The position numbers and the translations under genes were made by a program. DNA of 7,458 nt from positions 1-7,458 of the forward strand of contig CAZJWJ010000147.1 of assembly GCA_964549495.1 (NCBI GenBank), written 5' to 3'. Below the pieces are notes generated by a model. It did not search any database, was not told where the DNA came from, and saw only the letters and a program-made list of their open reading frames with translations. The stretch's first letter is position 1. Each line of letters begins with the position of its first letter. The DNA comes from JACKBJ01 sp964549495. Lineage in GTDB: Bacteria > Chloroflexota > Anaerolineae > Epilineales > Epilineaceae. Shown here piece by piece: positions 1 to 5,417 of the stretch.

Positions 1-1
1 C

Positions 2-805
2 GAGAGCGCCGACTTCGACGAGCGCAGCCCGGAGTGGTCACCGGACGGCGATCGCATCGTCTATGCCGCCTACGACCTCGGCGAGGCGGGCGAGTCGCAG
101 TGGTGGGATCTCTACGAGGCCGATGCCGACGGTAGTGACCCGCGGCCCTTGGTCCAGCGCGCCAACTCCTCGGAACGCTATCCACGCTTCTCACCGGATG
201 GCAGCCAGTTGGTCTACATCACCTTCGGCAGCCCGATCGGCTTCGGTCGGGGCACGCTGTGGCTGCGCGATGTGGAGAGCGGCCAGGAGCGCCAGCTCCT
301 GCGCAACGTCGGCCTGCCGGCCGCCTGGTCACCCGATGGCCAGTGGATCCTGGTCTACAATACCGTCATCGCCGGCCTCGAGTTCCCCGGTGAGCCCACT
401 CCCGAGCCGCCCGAGCCCTCCGAGCCCCAGCGCTTCGGTCTCTATGCCCTGCGGGTCTCCGACGGCACGCTCCTGCGCCTGGATGGCGCCGCCGGCGGCG
501 CCGCGGCCCGCGCCAACTCCTTCAAGTGGGGCCAGGTGGCCGATTGGACCGGCGGCACCTACACCCCGACGCCCGAGTTCACCGAAACGCCGACGCCCAG
601 CGTCACTCCCACCGTCACCGACACGCCGACGGCAAGCGATACTCCGACGGCCAGCGACACCCCGGAAGCCAGCCCGAGCGCGACGCGCAGGCCCACCCGC
701 AGCGCCTCGAGCACGCCCAGTCCGCCGCCCGGCATCTACCTACCGCTCTTGCTGCGCGACGTCCCGCTGCCTCCGACGACAGCGACGAGCAGGCCCAGCG
801 ATTGA
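2..805 (+). CDS. PD40/TolB-like beta-propeller protein with Thr/Pro-rich tail, 5' end missing
   Basis: The frame is open to the left edge, so only the last 267 residues are seen and the true start lies outside the window. Three copies of the PD40 (WD40-like) signature, a W/F-SPDG core followed by a hydrophobic strand, occur at about residues 11-22 (EWSPDGDRIVY), 62-73 (RFSPDGSQLVY) and 109-119 (WSPDGQWILVY), so this is the end of a TolB-like propeller. A Pro/Glu-rich loop (about 128-145) interrupts the last blade. From about residue 188 the chain becomes a Thr/Pro/Ser linker containing three DTPTAS-type units, then a hydrophobic GIYLPLLLRD stretch (244-253) and a short Pro/Thr tail. That architecture suggests an exported or surface-attached protein, but the N-terminus that would show a signal peptide is absent. 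Substrate or partner cannot be told. The gene is convergent with hflX, 30 nt away. Confidence 0.85.
   Translation, partial: ESADFDERSPEWSPDGDRIVYAAYDLGEAGESQWWDLYEADADGSDPRPLVQRANSSERYPRFSPDGSQLVYITFGSPIGFGRGTLWLRDVESGQERQLLRNVGLPAAWSPDGQWILVYNTVIAGLEFPGEPTPEPPEPSEPQRFGLYALRVSDGTLLRLDGAAGGAAARANSFKWGQVADWTGGTYTPTPEFTETPTPSVTPTVTDTPTASDTPTASDTPEASPSATRRPTRSASSTPSPPPGIYLPLLLRDVPLPPTTATSRPSD
620..673 (+). repeat. Three tandem 18-bp units encoding DTPTAS-like hexapeptides
   Basis: Units at 620-637, 638-655 and 656-673 encode DTPTAS, DTPTAS and DTPEAS. They are diverged at third positions, so the protein pattern is better kept than the DNA. They sit inside the Thr/Pro-rich linker of the propeller protein and probably arose by local duplication. 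Such linkers usually act as extended, possibly glycosylated, spacers in exported proteins. Confidence 0.75.
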
Positions 806-835
806 CGGGGTGGCGCGACGGTCCGGAGTTCCGCC

Positions 836-2305
836 CTACTCGGGGCTAGCGTCGACGTCGGCCGAGGACTTGCCGGGCACATCGACCCGGCAGGCATCCA
901 GGCTTCCGAGCAAGTAGCTCGGCACCCGCGCCCGAATATGCGTGCCTTCCGCGTCCTGGGTCTCGGACTCCACCACGCCGTGGGTGTGGACCAGGTTGAG
1001 GATCTCACCGTCGGCATAGGGCACGAGGAGGCGCACGGGCTCGAGCTCCTCGAGCAGCGTCCGCTCGATCTCCGCCAGCAATGCGTCCACGCCCTCGCCC
1101 GACAAGGCCGAGATCGGGACCAGGTCCGGGTAGATCCGATCCTGCAATTCGCGCAGCACGGTCCGCGCTGGCCTGGATCCGCCCTGGCGATCATCAGGGT
1201 CGACCGAAGCCAGGGCATCGTCGCTACCAGGATCACCGGCCGCATCCTCCCCGTCGATCGTTTCGCCCTCCGCCGCCGGCTCGTCCTCTGTCGGCAGCCG
1301 ATCGACCTTGTTGGCCGCCACCACCATCGGCAGCTCGGCCAGGCCCAACTCGGAGAGCACCCGCTCGACCGTCTCGGCCTGCCCCAGCGCGTCCGGATGC
1401 GTCACGTCGATCACATGCAACAGGAGGTCGGCGTCGGCGACCTCCTCGAGCGTGGCGCTGAAGGCGGAGACCAGCTGGGTCGGCAGGTTTTGGATGAAGC
1501 CGACCGTATCGGTGAAGAGCACCACCCGCCCGCTGGGCAGCTCCACCCGGCGCGTGGTGGGGTCCAAGGTCGCAAAGAGCTGGTTGGCCGCGTAGATCGC
1601 AGAGCCGGTCAGGCGGTTGAGCAGGCTGCTCTTGCCGGCGTTGGTGTAGCCGACCACCGCCACCACCGGCAGGCCCGCGCGGCGGCGCCGCCGGCGGCTA
1701 CGCCGGCGCTGGTCGCCCAAGGTCTCGATCTGGACCTTCAGGTCGCGAATGCGGCGGCTGATCTCGCGGCGGTCGATCTCGATCTGCGTCTCGCCCGGTC
1801 CGCGCAGGCCCACGCCCCCGCCGGCGCCGCCGCCGGCCTGCCGCGCCAGGTGGGTCCACATGCGCGTCAGCCTCGGCAGGCGGTACTCCATCTGGGCCAG
1901 CTCCACCTGCAGCATGCCCTCGCGGCTGCGCGCATGGCGCGCGAAGATGTCCAGGATCAGCCCGCTGCGGTCCACCACCTTGCATTCGATGGCCCGCTCG
2001 AGGTTGCGCTGCTGATGGGGCGAGAGGTCGCGGTCGATCAGCACCACGTCGGCCTGCATCTCGGCGGCCATGGCGGCCACCTCCTCGACCTTGCCGCTGC
2101 CGATGAGGCTGGCGCCCCGCGGCGCGTCCAGGCTCTGGGTCGTCCGCCCGACGATGCGCACGCCGGCGCTGGATGCCAGGGCTTCCAGCTCGTCCATCGA
2201 GGCCGAGAGCGACCAGGTCTCGTCATCCGATCGCAGCCAGACCCCCACCAGGATCCCCCGTTCGGGCGGTCCGCCTTGGTCGCTCAGCCGTTCGGTTTCG
2301 TGCAC
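836..2305 (-). CDS. hflX: GTPase HflX (ribosome-splitting/rescue factor)
   Basis: 489-residue HflX of the Obg-HflX superfamily. The family binds the 50S subunit and splits stalled or heat-damaged ribosomes using GTP. The N-terminal HflX domain (about 17-200) includes SLIGSGKVEE (66-75) and the glycine-rich GLRGPGETQIEIDRR segment (166-180). The G domain shows G1 GYTNAGKS (219-226), a switch I region FATLDPTTR (244-252), G3 DTVG (266-269), G4 NKVD (332-335) and G5-like SAL (399-401). An acidic, Gly-rich insert of about 40 residues (338-380) separates G4 from G5. This helps make the protein longer than E. coli HflX (426 aa). The Arg-rich run at 199-209 just before G1 is usual for the family. 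The start is taken as GTG at 2305-2303, 18 nt after the trmFO stop, because no other start precedes the conserved ERGILVGV strand. The Shine-Dalgarno is weak (GAG, 7 nt away), so expression probably depends on trmFO read-through. Confidence 0.95.
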   Translation of the reverse strand: MHETERLSDQGGPPERGILVGVWLRSDDETWSLSASMDELEALASSAGVRIVGRTTQSLDAPRGASLIGSGKVEEVAAMAAEMQADVVLIDRDLSPHQQRNLERAIECKVVDRSGLILDIFARHARSREGMLQVELAQMEYRLPRLTRMWTHLARQAGGGAGGGVGLRGPGETQIEIDRREISRRIRDLKVQIETLGDQRRRSRRRRRRAGLPVVAVVGYTNAGKSSLLNRLTGSAIYAANQLFATLDPTTRRVELPSGRVVLFTDTVGFIQNLPTQLVSAFSATLEEVADADLLLHVIDVTHPDALGQAETVERVLSELGLAELPMVVAANKVDRLPTEDEPAAEGETIDGEDAAGDPGSDDALASVDPDDRQGGSRPARTVLRELQDRIYPDLVPISALSGEGVDALLAEIERTLLEELEPVRLLVPYADGEILNLVHTHGVVESETQDAEGTHIRARVPSYLLGSLDACRVDVPGKSSADVDASPE

Positions 2306-2306
2306 G

Positions 2307-2340
2307 CTAGATCTCGGTCCCCACTAGATCTCGGTCCCCA
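2307..2340. repeat. Perfect 17-bp tandem duplication at the trmFO/hflX junction
   Basis: The 17-mer CTAGATCTCGGTCCCCA occurs twice head to tail, at 2307-2323 and 2324-2340, with no mismatch. On the minus strand the upstream copy encodes the last residues and TAG stop of trmFO. The second copy fills all but one base of the intergenic gap to the hflX GTG and contributes the only weak ribosome-binding-like bases (GGGGACCGAG). Removing one copy would place the hflX start 1 nt after the trmFO stop. Confidence 0.95.
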
Positions 2341-3712
2341 TGGCCGGCTCCAGGTCGTCGGCCGTCGGCAGCGGTGCGGGCCTCCAGGCGCGGCTGGCCA
2401 TGAACTCGTCCAGCGCGGCCAGCGCGCGATCCGAATAGGCCTGGTAGCGCTCGCGCTTGGAGCGGACGGGCGGGTCGAGCGTCGGCAGGATGCCGAAGTT
2501 GGACTTCATGGGCTGAAAGCGCTTCGGATCGCAGGCCGTGACGTAGTGGCAGAGCGCGCCGAGCATGGTCTCGCGCGGCAGGACCAGCATGGGCTGGCCG
2601 GCCCGCTGGCGCGCGGCGTTGACGCCGGCCAACAGACCGCTGGCCGCGTTGCCGGTATAGCCTTCGATTCCGGTGATCTGGCCGGCCAAGAAGAGATCCG
2701 GGCGCGACTTGAAGGCCAGGCTGGGCTCGAGCAGTCGCGGCGAGTTGACGAAGGTGTTGCGGTGCATCTGACCCAGGCGCACGAACTCGGCCTGCTCGAG
2801 GCCCGGGATCATGCGCAGCACCCGCTCCTGGTCGCCCCAGCGCAGGTTGGTCTGGAAGCCAACCAGGTTGTAGAGCGTTCCGGCTACGTTGTCCTGCCTG
2901 AGCTGCACCACGGCATGCGGCCGCCGTCCGGCATGCGGATCGGTCAGGCCCACCGGGCGCATGGGCCCGAAGGCCAACGACTTGGGGTTGCGTTCGGCCA
3001 GGACCTCGATGGGCATGCAGCCTTCGAAGAAGCGCTCGTCCTCTTGCTCGAAGTCGCGCAGCTCGATGCGCTCGGCCGCTAGAAGCGCCTGCGTGAAGGC
3101 CTCGAACTGCTCGCGGTCCAGCGGGCAGTTGATGTAGTCGCCCGCCTCGCGCTCGCCCCGATCGTAGCGCGATTGCCGAAAGGCCTTGCTCATGTCGATG
3201 GACTCGGCGGTGACGATCGGCGCCAGCGCATCGTAGAAGTAGAGATGCTCCTGGCCGGTGATGCGCGCCAAGTCCTCGGCCAGGCTGGAGCTGGTCAAGG
3301 GCCCGGTGGCCAGGACCGCCGGCCCTTCGGGCACCCGCGGCAGCTCCTCGCGCACCAATTCGATCTTGGGATGGCCCTCGATGGCCTCGGTGACGAAGTC
3401 GGCGAAGGCCTCGCGGCCGACCGCCAAGGCGCCGCCGGCCGGCACCGCCGCCGCCTCGGCCGCCCGGATGATCAGGGAGCCCATGCGCCGCATCTCGGCC
3501 TTGAGCAAGCCCCCGGAGCGATCGACCTGGTCGCTGCCCAGGGAGTTCGAACAGACCAACTCCGCCAAGCGCCCGGTGACATGCGCCGGCGTCTGCTTCT
3601 CCGGCCGCATCTCGTAGAGCCGCACCGCATGCCCGCGCGAGGCGATCTGCCAGGCGGCCTCGCTGCCGGCCAGGCCGCCGCCGACCACGATCAAATCCGG
3701 TTCCAAGCCCAT
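2324..3712 (-). CDS. trmFO: Methylenetetrahydrofolate-tRNA-(uracil-5-)-methyltransferase TrmFO
   Basis: 462-residue flavoprotein that methylates U54 in the tRNA T-loop to 5-methyluridine, using 5,10-methylenetetrahydrofolate as carbon donor and reduced FAD. The N-terminal FAD-binding Rossmann motif is VVGGGLAGSEAAW (9-21), followed by the family block YEMRPEKQTPAH (33-44). Both cysteines important in the Bacillus enzyme are present: C54 in ELVCSNSL and C232 in FEGCMPIE. Further family blocks include VPAGGALAV (90-98), ATGPLTS, LYFYDALAPIV, PVGLTDPH, VVQLRQDN, TLYNLVGFQTNL and MHRNTF. Length is close to, slightly above, the usual 435-450 residues. The ATG at 3712 abuts the GGAGGA sequence with no spacer. 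The in-frame TTG two codons later (3706-3704) has ideal 6-nt spacing and may be the real start, giving 460 residues. It is first in a leftward unit with hflX. Confidence 0.97.
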   Translation of the reverse strand: MGLEPDLIVVGGGLAGSEAAWQIASRGHAVRLYEMRPEKQTPAHVTGRLAELVCSNSLGSDQVDRSGGLLKAEMRRMGSLIIRAAEAAAVPAGGALAVGREAFADFVTEAIEGHPKIELVREELPRVPEGPAVLATGPLTSSSLAEDLARITGQEHLYFYDALAPIVTAESIDMSKAFRQSRYDRGEREAGDYINCPLDREQFEAFTQALLAAERIELRDFEQEDERFFEGCMPIEVLAERNPKSLAFGPMRPVGLTDPHAGRRPHAVVQLRQDNVAGTLYNLVGFQTNLRWGDQERVLRMIPGLEQAEFVRLGQMHRNTFVNSPRLLEPSLAFKSRPDLFLAGQITGIEGYTGNAASGLLAGVNAARQRAGQPMLVLPRETMLGALCHYVTACDPKRFQPMKSNFGILPTLDPPVRSKRERYQAYSDRALAALDEFMASRAWRPAPLPTADDLEPAMGTEI

Positions 3713-3718
3713 TCCTCC
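3704..3718 (-). promoter_or_regulatory. Shine-Dalgarno GGAGGA that favours a TTG start for trmFO
   Basis: On the minus strand GGAGGA (3718-3713) is followed directly by ATGGGC and then TTG (3706-3704). Spacing is 0 nt to the ATG and 6 nt to the TTG. Normal ribosome spacing is about 5-9 nt, so TTG is the better-placed start. The protein comparison does not decide, since both starts leave the Rossmann strand complete. Confidence 0.6.
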
Positions 3719-3727
3719 ATCCCGGCG

Positions 3728-3736
3728 AGTATAGCA
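3728..3736 (-). promoter_or_regulatory. Extended -10 promoter element upstream of trmFO
   Basis: The minus strand reads TGCTATACT, an extended -10 (TGnTATAnT-like) with five of six hexamer matches. It ends 15 nt before the ATG, so a transcript starting about 7 nt downstream would have a leader of roughly 10-15 nt holding the GGAGGA. No convincing -35 is seen at 17 nt spacing (GATGAT), which is tolerable for an extended -10 promoter. A/T-rich hexamers are rare in this GC-rich DNA. Confidence 0.6.
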
Positions 3737-3819
3737 CAGCCGCCAGCGCCATCATCCGACCCTGCTCGAAGGAGCCTGCGACATCCCGGTCGACTGCCAG
3801 ATTCCGGCTCGACGTTGCA

Positions 3820-3840
3820 CAGGCGCGCGAAGCGCGCCTG
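3820..3840. repeat. 9-bp inverted repeat with GAA loop
   Basis: CAGGCGCGC (3820-3828) and GCGCGCCTG (3832-3840) are exact reverse complements separated by GAA. The stem is almost all G/C and would be very stable as RNA or as a DNA cruciform. It lies 14 nt from the next, longer hairpin. No T-run follows on either strand, so it is not a classical intrinsic terminator. Confidence 0.8.
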
Positions 3841-3854
3841 GCGAGGACGAGAAC

Positions 3855-3894
3855 CGCAGACGGCGAGCTTCCCGAAGGATGCTCGCCGTCTGCG
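3855..3894. repeat. 14-bp perfect inverted repeat (strong hairpin)
   Basis: CGCAGACGGCGAGC (3855-3868) is the exact reverse complement of 3881-3894. The 12-nt interior can extend the fold with TCC/GGA (3870-3872 with 3877-3879) around a CGAA loop after a T-T mismatch. It is the strongest secondary structure noticed in the window. It sits upstream of both divergent promoters, so it should not be in either leader. A REP-like palindromic element, a protein-binding site or an unrecognised small RNA are all possible. Confidence 0.85.
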
Positions 3895-3973
3895 TGGATG
3901 CGCCGGTCGATAGTCACCCGGGACCGGTCGACCGGGTATTGGGGTGCTGTCTCAAGCCACCCTTCGCTTCATC

Positions 3974-3991
3974 CCATGCCACCTGGCATGG
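3974..3991. promoter_or_regulatory. Candidate operator: 8-bp inverted repeat with 2-nt spacer
   Basis: CCATGCCA (3974-3981) and TGGCATGG (3984-3991) are exact reverse complements around CC. Its size suits a dimeric helix-turn-helix regulator. The site lies about 58 bp upstream of the proposed pdp -35, where an activator or a distal repressor could act. A second palindrome GCCCATGGGC follows at 4006-4015. No regulator gene is visible in the window, so the function is inferred from symmetry only. Confidence 0.4.
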
Positions 3992-4048
3992 CTGAACTTA
4001 CTGACGCCCATGGGCATTGTACCCTGTTCCGCCCTCCCTGTCCAGGCG

Positions 4049-4077
4049 TTGCCGCTGCCGGGGGCGGCGTGTACCAT
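4049..4077 (+). promoter_or_regulatory. Putative -35/-10 promoter for a leaderless pdp transcript
   Basis: TTGCCG (4049-4054) is separated by exactly 17 nt from TACCAT (4072-4077), a 4/6 match to the -10 consensus that keeps the key T, A and final AT. Only 8 nt separate the -10 from the ATG at 4086, so transcription would begin at or within a few bases of the start codon. No Shine-Dalgarno sequence occurs within 15 nt of the ATG, which fits leaderless initiation. The box could be fortuitous. Confidence 0.45.
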
Positions 4078-4085
4078 AGCCCGCC

Positions 4086-5417
4086 ATGAACGCCCTGGAC
4101 CTGATCATCGAGAAGCGCGACGGCGGCGCGCATTCCGACCAGCGCATCGAGGAATTGGTCCGCGGCGTCACCGACGGCTCCATCCCCGACTACCAGCTGG
4201 CAGCCTGGCTCATGGCCGTGCTCTGGCGCGGCCTGGACGAGGCCGAGACGCGCGCCCTGACCGACGCGATGGTGCGTTCGGGCGAGACGGTCGACCTGTC
4301 CCGCCTGCGCGATCCGGCCATCGACAAGCATTCCACCGGCGGGGTGGGCGACAAGACCAGCTTGGTCGTCGGCCCGCTGGCCGCGGCGACCGGGCTGACG
4401 GTGGCCAAGATGAGCGGCCGGGGCCTGGGGCATACCGGCGGTACCCTGGACAAGCTGGAGAGCATCCCGGGCCTTTCGGTCGACTTGGACTCGAAGCGTT
4501 TCATGGAGCAGGCCGAGCAGGTCGGCCTGGTCATCGCCGGACAGACGGCCGAATTGGCGCCGGCCGACAAGCGCTTGTACGCCCTGCGCGATGTCACGGG
4601 CACCGTTCCCAGCCTGCCCCTCATCGCTGCCTCGATCATGAGCAAGAAGCTCGCCGCCGGCGCCGAAGGCATCGTGCTCGACGTCAAGGTCGGCTCCGGC
4701 GCCTTCATGCGCGAGCTGGACGAGGCGCGCCAGCTGGCGCACCTGATGATGGACTTGGGCCAGGCGGCCGGCCGGCGCATGGCCGCCTGCATCTCGCGCA
4801 TGGACCAGCCCCTGGGCCGCGCCATCGGCAATGCCCTGGAGGTCGCCGAGGCCGTGGCCACCCTGCGCGGCGAGGGTCCCAACGACCTGCACCAGCTCTG
4901 CTTGGCCATCGCCGGGCAGATGCACGTGGTGGCCGGTCATGCCCGCAAGGCCTCCGAGTTGGACGCCGAGTTGATCCGCGCCATCCAGAGCGGGCGGGCA
5001 TTGGCCGTCCTGCGCAACATGGTCGAGGCCCAGGGCGGTGATCCGCGCTGCATCGACGAGCCCCAGCGCCTGCCCCGGGCGCCGGTCGTCCAGCTCGTGC
5101 ACAGCCGGGAGGCCGGCTGGGTGACGGGCTTGGACGCCCTGGCGGCCGGCCGCATCGCCGCCGAGCTGGGTGCCGGCAGGCAGCGCAAGGACGCTGTCAT
5201 CGACCCGGCGGTGGGCATCCGCCTGCGGGCCAAGCCCGGCGACCGAATCGAGGCCGGCGTCGAGCTCGCGGAGATCCATGCTCGCGGCCAGGCCGATGCC
5301 GACCGCGCGGCCGCCGCACTGCTGGAGGCATTCCAGGTCGATCCAGAGTGCGACCCCGGATCCCAAGCCCCCATCCTCATCGAGACCTTGGATGCCTTCT
5401 CGGAGAACGGGCCATGA
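4086..5417 (+). CDS. pdp: Pyrimidine-nucleoside phosphorylase (thymidine phosphorylase family)
   Basis: 443-residue cytoplasmic enzyme that cleaves pyrimidine (deoxy)nucleosides with phosphate into base and (deoxy)ribose-1-phosphate. The family signature is intact: SGRGLGHTGGTLDKLE (110-125). Phosphate-site residues are in DKHSTGG (K81, H82, S83) and T120. Pyrimidine-site residues equivalent to E. coli TP R171, S186 and K190 appear as R168 (ALRDVT), S183 and K187 (SIMSKK). Layout is a small helical N-domain (about 1-65), the central alpha/beta domain (70-330) and a PYNP_C domain (345-420) with GAGRQRKDAVIDPAVGI. Recalled overall similarity, including QPLGRAIGNALEV and GPNDLHQLCL, is closer to Bacillus/Geobacillus pyrimidine-nucleoside phosphorylase than to E. 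coli DeoA, so broad specificity (uridine as well as thymidine) is likely but not proven. The ATG start matches the family N-terminus (LDLIIEKRDGG). Its stop overlaps the next gene in ATGA. Confidence 0.95.
   Translation: MNALDLIIEKRDGGAHSDQRIEELVRGVTDGSIPDYQLAAWLMAVLWRGLDEAETRALTDAMVRSGETVDLSRLRDPAIDKHSTGGVGDKTSLVVGPLAAATGLTVAKMSGRGLGHTGGTLDKLESIPGLSVDLDSKRFMEQAEQVGLVIAGQTAELAPADKRLYALRDVTGTVPSLPLIAASIMSKKLAAGAEGIVLDVKVGSGAFMRELDEARQLAHLMMDLGQAAGRRMAACISRMDQPLGRAIGNALEVAEAVATLRGEGPNDLHQLCLAIAGQMHVVAGHARKASELDAELIRAIQSGRALAVLRNMVEAQGGDPRCIDEPQRLPRAPVVQLVHSREAGWVTGLDALAAGRIAAELGAGRQRKDAVIDPAVGIRLRAKPGDRIEAGVELAEIHARGQADADRAAAALLEAFQVDPECDPGSQAPILIETLDAFSENGP
5402..5417 (+). promoter_or_regulatory. 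Shine-Dalgarno and ATGA stop/start overlap, pdp to M14 peptidase
   Basis: GGAG at 5402-5405 lies 8 nt before the ATG at 5414, inside the last codons of pdp. The TGA of pdp (5415-5417) overlaps this ATG. This selects 5414 over the in-frame GTG at 5348, which lies inside pdp without a ribosome site and would add 22 residues that look like out-of-frame pdp sequence. The arrangement predicts translational coupling. Confidence 0.85.

Larger units (their letters stand above)
3713..4085. other. 373-bp divergent intergenic region between trmFO and pdp
   Basis: No credible gene is present; the short open frames here lack family features and a good ribosome site. It holds, from left to right, the trmFO SD and extended -10, a weak hairpin (GCTC/GAGC around 3764-3775), a 9-bp stem hairpin (3820-3840), a 14-bp stem hairpin (3855-3894), a 6-bp inverted repeat enclosing GACCGGTC (3916-3937), an 18-bp near-perfect palindrome (3974-3991), the 10-bp palindrome GCCCATGGGC (4006-4015) and the pdp promoter. 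The octamer CCGGTCGA appears three times (3786, 3903, 3924). No tRNA-like or recognised riboswitch fold was seen. Confidence 0.75.

Noticed and set aside
149..805. TTG at 149 as the start of the propeller protein
   Set aside because: The frame stays open to the window edge and another PD40 motif (WSPDG) lies upstream of 149, so the gene is 5'-truncated by the window.
806..835. Terminator between the propeller gene and hflX
   Set aside because: Only the 6-bp palindrome TCCGGA is present; no stem long enough and no T-run was found in the 30-nt gap.
1679..1709. Arg-rich run just before G1 of HflX as a possible frameshift or foreign insert
   Set aside because: Basic residues at this linker between the N-terminal domain and the G domain are usual in HflX, and the reading frame continues correctly on both sides.
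938..3082. A 714-codon open frame on the plus strand, antisense to hflX and trmFO
   Set aside because: It is a mirror of two clearly recognised genes in GC-rich DNA, where stops are rare. Its translation is Arg/Gly/His/Leu rich without any family motif and it crosses the gene junction.
3855..3894. The 14-bp stem as an intrinsic terminator
   Set aside because: No T-run follows on either strand and no gene ends nearby; both flanking genes start away from it.
2307..3917. A 536-codon open frame on the minus strand overlapping trmFO in another frame
   Set aside because: It covers the same strand as trmFO, whose frame holds all family motifs. Its sequence is Arg/Ala/Gly-rich low complexity and its stop exists only because of the second copy of the 17-bp duplication.
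3898..4089. Small plus-strand frame of 63 codons in the divergent region
   Set aside because: It has no Shine-Dalgarno sequence, contains the palindromes and the pdp promoter, and its peptide has no recognisable feature.
3969..5366. A 465-codon minus-strand frame antisense to pdp
   Set aside because: It is a codon-bias shadow of the phosphorylase gene, with no motif and an Ala/Gly/His/Gln-rich composition.
5348..5413. GTG at 5348 as an upstream start for the M14 peptidase
   Set aside because: It would overlap pdp by 70 nt and add a Pro/Arg/His-rich extension. The ATG at 5414 has GGAG at 8 nt and the normal ATGA overlap.
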